This document shows positions 13,399-26,798 of a DNA stretch of 64,000 nucleotides, piece after piece. A program made the position numbers and the translations under genes. Every line of letters starts with the position of its first letter. The stretch's first letter is position 1. Below the pieces are notes generated by a model. That model worked only from the letters and a program-made list of their open reading frames with translations. It was not told the DNA's origin and ran no database searches. Source of the stretch: Euwallacea fornicatus (lineage: Eukaryota; Arthropoda; Insecta; Coleoptera; Curculionidae); assembly GCF_040115645.1 (NCBI RefSeq), contig NW_027096017.1, forward strand, positions 248,001 to 312,000, written 5' to 3'.

Positions 13399-14616
13399 AC
13401 GAGCTCTTTAACATGACTTATGATGCTTATGTCTATCTGGGTGAGTTTTCTAGAAACCGAGTAATTTATGTGCTCAAACACATATCTTTCGTGACTTTTC
13501 AAGTTTTGAACCTCCGTAGCTTCGGCAAATGTGCTTCAAATACCTTCAAAATTTGACCACAGAATCACCTCGACGAGCTCTTTAACATGACTTATGATGC
13601 TTAAGTCTATCTGGGTGAGTTTTCTAGAAACCGAGTAATTTATGTGGTCAAACACACATCTTTCGAGACTTTTCAAGCTTTGAACCTCCGTAACTTCGGC
13701 AAATGTGCTTCAAATACCTTCAAAATTTGACCACAGAATCACCTCGACGAGCTCTTTAACATGACTTATGATGCTTATGTCTATCTGGGTGAGTTTTCTA
13801 GAAACCGAGTAATTTATGTGCTCAAACACATATCTTTCGTGACTTTTCAAGTTTTGAACCTCCGTAGCTTCGGCAAATGTGCTTCAAATACCTTCAAAAT
13901 TTGACCACAGAATCACCTCGACGAGCTCTTTAACATGACTTATGATGCTTAAGTCTATCTGGGTGAGTTTTCTAGAAACCGAGTAATTGATGTGCTCAAA
14001 CACACATCTTTCGTAACTTTTCAAGATTTGAACTTCCGTAGCTTCGGCAAATGTGCTTCAAATACCTTCAAAATTTGACCACAGAATCACCTCGACGAGC
14101 TCTTTAACATGACTTATAATGCTTAAGTCTATTTGGGTGAGTTTTCTAGAAACCGAGTAATTTATGTGCTCAAACACACATCTTTCGTGACTTTTCAAGA
14201 ATTGAACTTCCGTAGCTTCGGCAAATGTGCTTCAAATACCTTCAAAATTTGACCACAGAATCACCTCGACGAGCTCTTTAACATGACTTATGATGCTTAA
14301 GTCTATCTGGGTGAGTTTTCTAGAAACCGAGTAATTGATGTGCTCAAACACACATCTTTCGTGACTTTTCAAGCTTTGAACCTCCGTAGCTTCGGCAAAT
14401 GTGCTTCAAATACCTTCAAAATTTGACCACAGAATCACCTCGACGAGCTCTTTAACATGACTTATAATGCTTAAGTCTATTTGGGTGAGTTTTCTAGAAA
14501 CCGAGTAATTTATGTGCTCAAACACACATCTTTCGTGACTTTTCAAGAATTGAACTTCCGTAGCTTCGGCAAATGTGCTTCAAATACCTTCAAAATTTGA
14601 CCACAGAATCACCTCG

Positions 14617-14791
14617 ACGAGCTCTTTAACATGACTTATGATGCTTAAGTCTATCTGGGTGACTTTTTTTCGAAACCGAGTAATTGATGTGCTTAAACAC
14701 ACATCTTTCGTGACTTTTCAAGTTTTAAATCTCAGGAACTTCGGCAAATATGCTTCAAATACCTTCAAAATTTGACCACAGAATCACCTCG
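14617..14791. repeat. 175-bp monomer variant 1 (T-tract allele)
   Basis: 'gagttttctagaaacc' is replaced by 'gactttttttcgaaacc' (monomer 45-60). This is g47c plus replacement of cta (52-54) by tttc, net +1 bp. The tctaga palindrome is lost and ttcgaa gained. The monomer also carries c77t ('gtgcttaaac') and the 'aaatctcaggaac' segment, with 'aaatatgc'. Confidence 0.92.
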
Positions 14792-16009
14792 ACGAGCTCT
14801 TTAACGTGACTAATAATGCTTAAGTCCATCTGGGTGAGTTTTCTAGAAACCGAGTAATTGATGTGCTCAAACACACATCTTTCGTGACTTTTCAAGCTTT
14901 GAACTTCCGTAGCTTCGGCAAATGTGCTTCAAATACCTTCAAAATTTGACCACAGAATCACCTCGACGAGCTCTTTAACATGACTTATAATGCTTAAGTC
15001 TATTTGGGTGAGTTTTCTAGAAACCGAGTAATTTATGTGCTCAAACACACATCTTTCGTGACTTTTCAAGCTTTGAACCTCCGTAGCTTCGGCAAATGTG
15101 CTTCAAATACCTTCAAAATTTGACCACAGAATCACCTCGACGAGCTCTTTAACATGACTTATGATGCTTAAGTCTATCTGGGTGAGTTTTCTAGAAACCG
15201 AGTAATTGATGTGCTCAAACACACATCTTTCGTGACTTTTCAAGTTTTAAATCTCAGGAACTTCGGCAAATGTGCTTCAAATACCTTCAAAATTTGACCA
15301 CAGAATCACCTCGACGAGCTCTTTAACATGACTTATGATGCTTAAGTCTATCTGGGTGAGTTTTCTAGAAACCGAGTAATTTATGTGGTCAAACACACAT
15401 CTTTCGAGACTTTTCAAGCTTTGAACCTCCGTAACTTCGGCAAATGTGCTTCAAATACCTTCAAAATTTGACCACAGAATCACCTCGACGAGCTCTTTAA
15501 CATGACTTATGATGCTTAAGTCTATCTGGGTGAGTTTTCTAGAAACCGAGTAATTTATGTGCTCAAACACACATCTTTCGTGACTTTTCAAGTTTTAAAT
15601 CTCAGGAACTTCGGCAAATGTGCTTCAAATACCTTCAAAATTTGACCACAGAATCACCTCGACGAGCTCTTTAACATGACTTATGATGCTTAAGTCTATC
15701 TGGGTGAGTTTTCTAGAAACCGAGTAATTGATGTGCTCAAACACACATCTTTCGTAACTTTTCAAGATTTGAACTTCCGTAGCTTCGGCAAATGTGCTTC
15801 AAATACCTTCAAAATTTGACCACAGAATCACCTCGACGAGCTCTTTAACATGACTAATAACGCTTAAGTCCATCTGGGTGAGTTTTCTAGAAACCGAGTA
15901 ATTTATGTGCTCAAACACACATCTTTCGTGACTTTTCAAGCTTTGAACCTCCGTAGCTTCGGCAAATGTGCTTCAAATACCTTCAAAATTTGACCACAGA
16001 ATCACCTCG
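14617..16009. repeat. 8-monomer block, copy 1 of a tandem pair (copy 2 at 16184-17576)
   Basis: The block opens with a 175-bp monomer, then a g15/'ttgatg'/'gctttgaacttcc' monomer (the first g15 in the window), then types K', G, H, a 'tttatg/aaatctcagg' monomer, J and F. The identical series restarts 1567 bp later (9 monomers). The ninth monomer differs: 'gaattg' type at 16010, G type at 17577. Confidence 0.85.
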
Positions 16010-16183
16010 ACGAGCTCTTTAACATGACTTATGATGCTTAAGTCTATTTGGGTGAGTTTTCTAGAAACCGAGTAATTTATGTGCTCAAACACACATCTTT
16101 CGTGACTTTTCAAGAATTGAACTTCCGTAGCTTCGGCAAATGTGCTTCAAATACCTTCAAAATTTGACCACAGAATCACCTCG

Positions 16184-16358
16184 ACGAGCTCTTTAACATG
16201 ACTTATGATGCTTAAGTCTATCTGGGTGACTTTTTTTCGAAACCGAGTAATTGATGTGCTTAAACACACATCTTTCGTGACTTTTCAAGTTTTAAATCTC
16301 AGGAACTTCGGCAAATATGCTTCAAATACCTTCAAAATTTGACCACAGAATCACCTCG
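16184..16358. repeat. 175-bp monomer variant 2 (T-tract allele)
   Basis: Same 'gactttttttcgaaacc' allele with c77t and 'aaatatgc' as the copy at 14617. It is the first monomer of the second copy of the tandem 8-monomer block, so it arose by block duplication rather than a second mutation. Confidence 0.92.
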
Positions 16359-17576
16359 ACGAGCTCTTTAACGTGACTAATAATGCTTAAGTCCATCTGG
16401 GTGAGTTTTCTAGAAACCGAGTAATTGATGTGCTCAAACACACATCTTTCGTGACTTTTCAAGCTTTGAACTTCCGTAGCTTCGGCAAATGTGCTTCAAA
16501 TACCTTCAAAATTTGACCACAGAATCACCTCGACGAGCTCTTTAACATGACTTATAATGCTTAAGTCTATTTGGGTGAGTTTTCTAGAAACCGAGTAATT
16601 TATGTGCTCAAACACACATCTTTCGTGACTTTTCAAGCTTTGAACCTCCGTAGCTTCGGCAAATGTGCTTCAAATACCTTCAAAATTTGACCACAGAATC
16701 ACCTCGACGAGCTCTTTAACATGACTTATGATGCTTAAGTCTATCTGGGTGAGTTTTCTAGAAACCGAGTAATTGATGTGCTCAAACACACATCTTTCGT
16801 GACTTTTCAAGTTTTAAATCTCAGGAACTTCGGCAAATGTGCTTCAAATACCTTCAAAATTTGACCACAGAATCACCTCGACGAGCTCTTTAACATGACT
16901 TATGATGCTTAAGTCTATCTGGGTGAGTTTTCTAGAAACCGAGTAATTTATGTGGTCAAACACACATCTTTCGAGACTTTTCAAGCTTTGAACCTCCGTA
17001 ACTTCGGCAAATGTGCTTCAAATACCTTCAAAATTTGACCACAGAATCACCTCGACGAGCTCTTTAACATGACTTATGATGCTTAAGTCTATCTGGGTGA
17101 GTTTTCTAGAAACCGAGTAATTTATGTGCTCAAACACACATCTTTCGTGACTTTTCAAGTTTTAAATCTCAGGAACTTCGGCAAATGTGCTTCAAATACC
17201 TTCAAAATTTGACCACAGAATCACCTCGACGAGCTCTTTAACATGACTTATGATGCTTAAGTCTATCTGGGTGAGTTTTCTAGAAACCGAGTAATTGATG
17301 TGCTCAAACACACATCTTTCGTAACTTTTCAAGATTTGAACTTCCGTAGCTTCGGCAAATGTGCTTCAAATACCTTCAAAATTTGACCACAGAATCACCT
17401 CGACGAGCTCTTTAACATGACTAATAACGCTTAAGTCCATCTGGGTGAGTTTTCTAGAAACCGAGTAATTTATGTGCTCAAACACACATCTTTCGTGACT
17501 TTTCAAGCTTTGAACCTCCGTAGCTTCGGCAAATGTGCTTCAAATACCTTCAAAATTTGACCACAGAATCACCTCG
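16184..17576. repeat. 8-monomer block, copy 2 of the tandem pair
   Basis: Repeats 14617-16009 monomer for monomer at every diagnostic position I checked, including the 175-bp allele and the g15/'ttgatg' monomer at 16359. It is followed at 17577 by a G-type monomer and at 17751 by the first 'aagttcatc' monomer, which starts the beta domain. Confidence 0.83.
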
Positions 17577-17750
17577 ACGAGCTCTTTAACATGACTTATG
17601 ATGCTTAAGTCTATCTGGGTGAGTTTTCTAGAAACCGAGTAATTGATGTGCTCAAACACACATCTTTCGTGACTTTTCAAGTTTTAAATCTCAGGAACTT
17701 CGGCAAATGTGCTTCAAATACCTTCAAAATTTGACCACAGAATCACCTCG

Positions 17751-19664
17751 ACGAGCTCTTTAACATGACTTATGATGCTTAAGTTCATCTGGGTGAGTTT
17801 TCTAGAAACCGAGTAATATATGTGCTCAAACACACATCTTTCGTGACTTTTCAAGCTTTGAACTTCCGTAGCTTCGGCAAATGTGCTTCAAATACCTTCA
17901 AAATTTGACCACAGAATCACCTCGACGAGCTCTTTAACATGACTAATAATGCTTAAGTCTATCTGGGTGAGTTTTCTAGAAACCGAGTAATATATGTGCT
18001 CAAACACACATCTTTCGTGACTTTTCAAGTTTTAAATCTCAGGAACTTCGGCAAATGTGCTTCAAATACCTTCAAAATTTGACCACAGAATCACCTCGAC
18101 GAGCTCTTTAACGTGACTAATAATGCTTAAGTCCATCTGGGTGAGTTTTCTAGAAACCGAGTAATATATGTGCTCAAACACACATCTTTCGTGACTTTTC
18201 AAGCTTTGAACTTCCGTAGCTTCGGCAAATGTGCTTCAAATACCTTCAAAATTTGACCACAGAATCACCTCGACGAGCTCTTTAACATGACTAATAATGC
18301 TTAAGTCTATCTGGGTGAGTTTTCTAGAAACCGAGTAATATATGTGCTCAAACACACATCTTTCGTGACTTTTCAAGTTTTAAATCTCAGGAACTTCGGC
18401 AAATATGCTTCAAATACCTTCAAAATTTGACCACAGAATCACCTCGACGAGCTCTTTAACGTGACTAATAATGCTTAAGTCCATCTGGGTGAGTTTTCTA
18501 GAAACCGAGTAATTTATGTGCTCAAACACACATCTTTCGTGACTTTTCAAGTTTTAAATCTCAGGAACTTCGGCAAATATGCTTCAAATACCTTCAAAAT
18601 TTGACCACAGAATCACCTCGACGAGCTCTTTAACGTGACTAATAATGTTTAAGTCCATCTGGGTGAGTTTTCTAGAAACCGAGTAATATATGTGCTCAAA
18701 CACACATCTTTCGTGACTTTTCAAGTTTTAAATCTCAGGAACTTCGGCAAATATGCTTCAAATACCTTCAAAATTTGACCACAGAATCACCTCGACGAGC
18801 TCTTTAACGTGACTAATAATGTTTAAGTCCATCTGGGTGAGTTTTCTAGAAACCGAGTAATATATGTGCTCAAACACACATCTTTCGTGACTTTTCAAGT
18901 TTTAAATCTCAGGAACTTCGGCAAATATGCTTCAAATACCTTCAAAATTTGACCACAGAATCACCTCGACGAGCTCTTTAACGTGACTAATAATGTTTAA
19001 GTCCATCTGGGTGAGTTTTCTAGAAACCGAGTAATATATGTGCTCAAACACACATCTTTCGTGACTTATCAAGTTTTAAATCTCAGGAACTTCGGCAAAT
19101 ATGCTTCAAATACCTTCAAAATTTGACCACAGAATCACCTCGACGAGCTCTTTAACGTGACTAATAATGTTTAAGTCCATCTGGGTGAGTTTTCTAGAAA
19201 CCGAGTAATATATGTGCTCAAACACACATCTTTCGTGACTTATCAAGTTTTAAATCTCAGGAACTTAGGCAAATATGCTTCAAATACCTTCAAAATTTGA
19301 CCACAGAATCACCTCGACGAGCTCTTTAACGTGACTAATAATGCTTAAGTCCATCTGGGTGAGTTTTCTAGAAACCGAGTAATATATGTGCTCAAACACA
19401 CATCTTTCGTGACTTTTCAAGTTTTAAATCTCAGGAACTTCGGCAAATATGCTTCAAATACCTTCAAAATTTGACCACAGAATCACCTCGACGAGCTCTT
19501 TAACGTGACTAATAATGTTTAAGTCCATCTGGGTGAGTTTTCTAGAAACCGAGTAATATATGTGCTCAAACACACATCTTTCGTGACTTATCAAGTTTTA
19601 AATCTCAGGAACTTCGGCAAATATGCTTCAAATACCTTCAAAATTTGACCACAGAATCACCTCG
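17751..19664. repeat. Beta-type domain 1 (11 monomers)
   Basis: All 11 monomers are 174 bp and nearly all carry 'gtaatatatg' (t68a; the monomer at 18447 keeps 'tttatg'). From the third monomer on most have 'aacgtgac' (g15) with 'aataatgc' or 'aataatgt'. The right part is dominated by 'gttttaaatctcaggaac' with 'aaatatgc', and sub-variants 'gacttatcaag' (t100a) and 'acttaggc' (c125a). The opening monomer carries 'aagttcatc' (c35t, t36c). The order is largely reproduced from 28539. Confidence 0.85.
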
Positions 19665-22600
19665 ACGAGCTCTTTAACATGACTTATGATGCTTAAGTCT
19701 ATCTGGGTGAGTTTTCTAGAAACCGAGTAATTTATGTGCTCAAACACATATCTTTCGTGACTTTTCAAGTTTTGAACCTCCGTAGCTTCGGCAAATGTGC
19801 TTCAAATACCTTCAAAATTTGACCACAGAATCACCTCGACGAGCTCTTTAACATGACTAATAATGCTTAAGTCCATCTGGGTGAGTTTTCTAGAAACCGA
19901 GTAATTTATGTGCTCAAACACACATCTTTCGTGACTTTTCAAGATTTGAACTTCCGTAGCTTCGGCAAATGTGCTTCAAATACCTACAAAATTTGACCAC
20001 AGAATCACCTCGACGAGCTCTTTAACATGACTTATGATGCTTAAGTCTATCTGGGTGAGTTTTCTAGAGACCGAGTAATTTATGTGGTCAAACACACATC
20101 TTTCGAGACTTTTCAAGCTTTGAACCTCCGTAACTTCGGCAAATGTGCTTCAAATACCTTCAAAATTTGACCACAGAATCACCTCGACGAGCTCTTTAAC
20201 ATGACTTATGATGCTTAAGTCTATCTGGGTGAGTTTTCTAGAAACCGAGTAATTTATGTGCTCAAACACATATCTTTCGTGACTTTTCAAGTTTTGAACC
20301 TCCGTAGCTTCGGCAAATGTGCTTCAAATACCTTCAAAATTTGACCACAGAATCACCTCGACGAGCTCTTTAACATGACTTATGATGCTTAAGTCTATCT
20401 GGGTGAGTTTTCTAGAAACCAAGTAATTGATGTGCTCAAACACACATCTTTCGTAACTTTTCAAGATTTGAACTTCCGTAGCTTCGGCAAATGTGCTTCA
20501 AATACCTTCAAAATTTGACCACAGAATCACCTCGACGAGCTCTTTAACATGACTTATAATGCTTAAGTCTATTTGGGTGAGTTTTCTAGAAACCGAGTAA
20601 TTTATGTGCTCAAACACACATCTTTCGTGACTTTTCAAGAATTGAACTTCCGTAGCTTCGGCAAATGTGCTTCAAATACCTTCAAAATTTGACCACAGAA
20701 TCACCTCGACGAGCTCTTTAACATGACTAATAATGTTTAAGTCCATCTGGGTGAGTTTTCTAGAAACCGAGTAATTTATGTGCTCAAACACACATCTTTC
20801 GTGACTTTTCAAGTTTTAAATCTCAGGAACTTCGGCAAATGTGCTTCAAATACCTTCAAAATTTGACCACAGAATCACCTCGACGAGCTCTTTAACATGA
20901 CTTATGATGCTTAAGTCTATCTGGGTGAGTTTTCTAGAAACCGAGTAATTTATGTGCTCAAACACATATCTTTCGTGACTTTTCAAGTTTTGAACCTCCG
21001 TAGCTTCGGCAAATGTGCTTCAAATACCTTCAAAATTTGACCACAGAATCACCTCGACGAGCTCTTTAACATGACTAATAATGTTTAAGTCCATCTGGGT
21101 GAGTTTTCTAGAAACCGAGTAATTTATGTGCTCAAACACACATCTTTCGTGACTTTTCAAGTTTTAAATCTCAGGAACTTCGGCAAATGTGCTTCAAATA
21201 CCTTCAAAATTTGACCACAGAATCACCTCGACGAGCTCTTTAACATGACTTATGATGCTTAAGTCTATCTGGGTGAGTTTTCTAGAAACCGAGTAATTTA
21301 TGTGCTCAAACACACATCTTTCGTGACTTTTCAAGCTTTGAACCTCCGTAGCTTCGGCAAATGTGCTTCAAATACCTTCAAAATTTGACCACAGAATCAC
21401 CTCGACGAGCTCTTTAACATGACTGATAATGCTTAAGTCCATCTGGGTGAGTTTTCTAGAAACCGAGTAATTTATGTGCTCAAACACACATCTTTCGTGA
21501 CTTTTCAAGTTTTTAACCTCCGTAGCTTCGGCAAATGTGCTTCAAATACCTTCAAAATTTGACCACAGAATCACCTCGACGAGCTCTTTAACATGACTTA
21601 TGATGCTTAAGTCTATCTGGGTGAGTTTTCTAGAAACCGAGTAATTGATGTGCTCAAACACACATCTTTCGTGACTTTTCAAGTTTTGAATCTCCGTAGC
21701 TTCGGCAAATGTGCTTCAAATACCTTCAAAATTTGACCACAGAATCACCTCGACGAGCTCTTTAACATGACTTATGATGCTTAAGTCTATCTGGGTGAGT
21801 TTTCTAGAAACCGAGTAATTGATGTGCTCAAACACACATCTTTCGTGACTTTTCAAGATTTGAACTTCCGTAGCTTCGGCAAATGTGCTTCAAATACCTT
21901 CAAAATTTGACCACAGAATCACCTCGACGAGCTCTTTAACATGACTAATAACGCTTAAGTCCATCTGGGTGAGTTTTCTAGAAACCGAGTAATTTATGTG
22001 CTCAAACACACATCTTTCGTGACTTTTCAAGCTTTGAACCTCCGTAGCTTCGGCAAATGTGCTTCAAATACCTTCAAAATTTGACCACAGAATCACCTCG
22101 ACGAGCTCTTTAACATGACTTATGATGCTTAAGTCTATCTGGGTGAGTTTTCTAGAAACCGAGTAATTGATGTGCTCAAACACACATCTTTCGTGACTTT
22201 TCAAGTTTTAAATCTCAGGAACTTCGGCAAATGTGCTTCAAATACCTTCAAAATTTGACCACAGAATCACCTCGACGAGCTCTTTAACATGACTTATGAT
22301 GCTTAAGTCTATCTGGGTGAGTTTTCTAGAAACCGAGTAATTTATGTGGTCAAACACACATCTTTCGAGACTTTTCAAGCTTTGAACCTCCGTAACTTCG
22401 GCAAATGTGCTTCAAATACCTTCGAAATTTGACCACAGAATCACCTCGACGAGATCTTTAACATGACTAATAATGCTTAAGTCCATCTGGGTGAGTTTTC
22501 TAGAAACCGAGTAATTTATGTGCTCAAACACACATCTTTCGTGACTTTTCAAGATTTGAACTTCCGTAGCTTCGGCAAATGTGCTTCAAATACCTTCAAA

Positions 22601-22970
22601 ATTTGACCACAGAATCACCTCGACGAGCTCTTTAACATGACTTATGATGCTTAAGTCTATCTGGGTGAGTTTTCTAGAAACCGAGTAATTTATGTGGTCA
22701 AACACACATCTTTCGAGACTTTTCAAGCTTTGAACCTCCGTAACTTCGGCAAATGTGCTTCAAATACCTTCAAAATTTGACCACAGAATCACCTCGACGA
22801 GCTCTTTAACATGACTTATAATGCTTAAGTCTATTTGGGTGAGTTTTCTAGAAACCGAGTAATTTATGTGCTCAAACACACATCTTTCGTGACTTTTCAA
22901 GCTTTGAACCTCCGTAGCTTCGGCAAATGTGCTTCAAATACCTTCAAAATTTGACCACAGAATCACCTCG
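19665..22970. repeat. Alpha-type domain re-copied from the 7.7-13.4 kb region
   Basis: Nineteen monomers, all lacking the beta markers. 19665-20882 matches 7657-8874. 19839-21752 matches 10963-12876. 22101-22622 matches 12877-13398. 21753-22100 is an E-F pair absent from the left copy. Private changes (a in 'cctacaaaa' near 19985, 'ccaagtaatt' near 20420, 'ttcgaaattt' near 22424) post-date the copying. Confidence 0.8.
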
Positions 22971-24884
22971 ACGAGCTCTTTAACATGACTTATGATGCTT
23001 AAGTCTATCTGGGTGAGTTTTCTAGAAACCGAGTAATTGATGTGCTCAAACACACATCTTTCGTGACTTTTCAAGTTTTAAATCTCAGGAACTTCGGCAA
23101 ATGTGCTTCAAATACCTTCAAAATTTGACCACAGAATCACCTCGACGAGCTCTTTAACATGACTTATGATGCTTAAGTCTATCTGGGTGAGTTTTCTAGA
23201 AACCGAGTAATTTATGTGGTCAAACACACATCTTTCGAGACTTTTCAAGCTTTGAACCTCCGTAACTTCGGCAAATGTGCTTCAAATACCTTCAAAATTT
23301 GACCACAGAATCACCTCGACGAGCTCTTTAACATGACTTATGATGCTTAAGTCTATCTGGGTGAGTTTTCTAGAAACCGAGTAATTTATGTGCTCAAACA
23401 CATATCTTTCGTGACTTTTCAAGTTTTGAACCTCCGTAGCTTCGGCAAATGTGCTTCAAATACCTTCAAAATTTGACCACAGAATCACCTCGACGAGCTC
23501 TTTAACATGACTTATGATGCTTAAGTCTATCTGGGTGAGTTTTCTAGAAACCGAGTAATTGATGTGCTCAAACACACATCTTTCGTAACTTTTCAAGATT
23601 TGAACTTCCGTAGCTTCGGCAAATGTGCTTCAAATACCTTCAAAATTTGACCACAGAATCACCTCGACGAGCTCTTTAACATGACTTATGATGCTTAAGT
23701 CTATCTGGGTGAGTTTTCTAGAAACCGAGTAATTTATGTGCTCAAACACACATCTTTCGTGACTTTTCAAGAATTGAACTTCCGTAGCTTCGGCAAATGT
23801 GCTTCAAATACCTTCAAAATTTGACCACAGAATCACCTCGACGAGCTCTTTAACATGACTAATAATGTTTAAGTCCATCTGGGTGAGTTTTCTAGAAACC
23901 GAGTAATTTATGTGCTCAAACACACATCTTTCGTGACTTTTCAAGTTTTAAATCTCAGGAACTTCGGCAAATGTGCTTCAAATACCTTCAAAATTTGACC
24001 ACAGAATCACCTCGACGAGCTCTTTAACATGACTTATGATGCTTAAGTTCATCTGGGTGAGTTTTCTAGAAACCGAGTAATATATGTGCTCAAACACACA
24101 TCTTTCGTGACTTTTCAAGCTTTGAACTTCCGTAGCTTCGGCAAATGTGCTTCAAATACCTTCAAAATTTGACCACAGAATCACCTCGACGAGCTCTTTA
24201 ACATGACTAATAATGCTTAAGTCTATCTGGGTGAGTTTTCTAGAAACCGAGTAATATATGTGCTCAAACACACATCTTTCGTGACTTTTCAAGATTTGAA
24301 CTTCCGTAGCTTCGGCAAATGTGCTTCAAATACCTTCAAAATTTGACCACAGAATCACCTCGACGAGCTCTTTAACATGACTTATGATGCTTAAGTCTAT
24401 CTGGGTGAGTTTTCTAGAGACCGAGTAATTTATGTGGTCAAACACACATCTTTCGAGACTTTTCAAGCTTTGAACCTCCGTAACTTCGGCAAATGTGCTT
24501 CAAATACCTTCAAAATTTGACCACAGAATCACCTCGACGAGCTCTTTAACATGACTTATGATGCTTAAGTTCATCTGGGTGAGTTTTCTAGAAACCGAGT
24601 AATATATGTGCTCAAACACACATCTTTCGTGACTTTTCAAGCTTTGAACTTCCGTAGCTTCGGCAAATGTGCTTCAAATACCTTCAAAATTTGACCACAG
24701 AATCACCTCGACGAGCTCTTTAACATGACTAATAATGCTTAAGTCTATCTGGGTGAGTTTTCTAGAAACCGAGTAATTGATGTGCTCAAACACACATCTT
24801 TCGTAACTTTTCAAGTTTTAAATCTCAGGAACTTCGGCAAATGTGCTTCAAATACCTTCAAAATTTGACCACAGAATCACCTCG
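22971..24884. repeat. 11-monomer tandem unit, copy 1 (1914 bp)
   Basis: Order: G, H, A, J, a 'gaattg' monomer with 'ttatgatgc', I, 'aagttcatc' monomer (24015), 'atata/gatttg' monomer, M ('gagacc', 24363), 'aagttcatc' monomer (24537), and a final 'ttgatg/cgtaac' monomer (24711). The same order follows immediately at 24885-26798. The final monomer is chimeric: its left part matches 26625 but its right part is 'gttttaaatctcagg' instead of 'gatttgaacttcc'. Confidence 0.85.
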
Positions 24885-26798
24885 ACGAGCTCTTTAACAT
24901 GACTTATGATGCTTAAGTCTATCTGGGTGAGTTTTCTAGAAACCGAGTAATTGATGTGCTCAAACACACATCTTTCGTGACTTTTCAAGTTTTAAATCTC
25001 AGGAACTTCGGCAAATGTGCTTCAAATACCTTCAAAATTTGACCACAGAATCACCTCGACGAGCTCTTTAACATGACTTATGATGCTTAAGTCTATCTGG
25101 GTGAGTTTTCTAGAAACCGAGTAATTTATGTGGTCAAACACACATCTTTCGAGACTTTTCAAGCTTTGAACCTCCGTAACTTCGGCAAATGTGCTTCAAA
25201 TACCTTCAAAATTTGACCACAGAATCACCTCGACGAGCTCTTTAACATGACTTATGATGCTTAAGTCTATCTGGGTGAGTTTTCTAGAAACCGAGTAATT
25301 TATGTGCTCAAACACATATCTTTCGTGACTTTTCAAGTTTTGAACCTCCGTAGCTTCGGCAAATGTGCTTCAAATACCTTCAAAATTTGACCACAGAATC
25401 ACCTCGACGAGCTCTTTAACATGACTTATGATGCTTAAGTCTATCTGGGTGAGTTTTCTAGAAACCGAGTAATTGATGTGCTCAAACACACATCTTTCGT
25501 AACTTTTCAAGATTTGAACTTCCGTAGCTTCGGCAAATGTGCTTCAAATACCTTCAAAATTTGACCACAGAATCACCTCGACGAGCTCTTTAACATGACT
25601 TATGATGCTTAAGTCTATCTGGGTGAGTTTTCTAGAAACCGAGTAATTTATGTGCTCAAACACACATCTTTCGTGACTTTTCAAGAATTGAACTTCCGTA
25701 GCTTCGGCAAATGTGCTTCAAATACCTTCAAAATTTGACCACAGAATCACCTCGACGAGCTCTTTAACATGACTAATAATGTTTAAGTCCATCTGGGTGA
25801 GTTTTCTAGAAACCGAGTAATTTATGTGCTCAAACACACATCTTTCGTGACTTTTCAAGTTTTAAATCTCAGGAACTTCGGCAAATGTGCTTCAAATACC
25901 TTCAAAATTTGACCACAGAATCACCTCGACGAGCTCTTTAACATGACTTATGATGCTTAAGTTCATCTGGGTGAGTTTTCTAGAAACCGAGTAATATATG
26001 TGCTCAAACACACATCTTTCGTGACTTTTCAAGCTTTGAACTTCCGTAGCTTCGGCAAATGTGCTTCAAATACCTTCAAAATTTGACCACAGAATCACCT
26101 CGACGAGCTCTTTAACATGACTAATAATGCTTAAGTCTATCTGGGTGAGTTTTCTAGAAACCGAGTAATATATGTGCTCAAACACACATCTTTCGTGACT
26201 TTTCAAGATTTGAACTTCCGTAGCTTCGGCAAATGTGCTTCAAATACCTTCAAAATTTGACCACAGAATCACCTCGACGAGCTCTTTAACATGACTTATG
26301 ATGCTTAAGTCTATCTGGGTGAGTTTTCTAGAGACCGAGTAATTTATGTGGTCAAACACACATCTTTCGAGACTTTTCAAGCTTTGAACCTCCGTAACTT
26401 CGGCAAATGTGCTTCAAATACCTTCAAAATTTGACCACAGAATCACCTCGACGAGCTCTTTAACATGACTTATGATGCTTAAGTTCATCTGGGTGAGTTT
26501 TCTAGAAACCGAGTAATATATGTGCTCAAACACACATCTTTCGTGACTTTTCAAGCTTTGAACTTCCGTAGCTTCGGCAAATGTGCTTCAAATACCTTCA
26601 AAATTTGACCACAGAATCACCTCGACGAGCTCTTTAACATGACTAATAATGCTTAAGTCTATCTGGGTGAGTTTTCTAGAAACCGAGTAATTGATGTGCT
26701 CAAACACACATCTTTCGTAACTTTTCAAGATTTGAACTTCCGTAGCTTCGGCAAATGTGCTTCAAATACCTTCAAAATTTGACCACAGAAACACCTCG
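24885..26798. repeat. 11-monomer tandem unit, copy 2 (1914 bp)
   Basis: Adjacent repeat of 22971-24884 with 'aagttcatc' monomers at 25929 and 26451 and the 'gagacc' monomer at 26277. The last monomer (26625) ends 'gatttgaacttcc' and carries the singleton 'cagaaacacc' near 26790. It is followed by K, I-like and G monomers (26799-27320). Confidence 0.85.

Larger units (their letters stand above)
1..14616. repeat. Alpha-type domain (84 monomers)
   Basis: All 84 monomers are exactly 174 bp, have 'a' at position 15, and have 'ttta' or 'ttga' at 67-70. The beta markers (g15, 'atata') are absent. Recurrent types include ttatgatgc with ttgatg, aataacgc, gataatgc, ttataatgc with 'gaattg', and a 'tgtggtc/cgagac/gtaac' type. 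The order of types is irregular, but runs such as A-B-C-D-D-E-F-G-H recur, so the domain was built by copying blocks of several monomers. Confidence 0.85.

Noticed and set aside
14661..14670. T-tract as a Pol III or rho-independent terminator
   Set aside because: The seven-T run lies inside a satellite monomer without a preceding stable stem or any transcription unit; it is a monomer allele.
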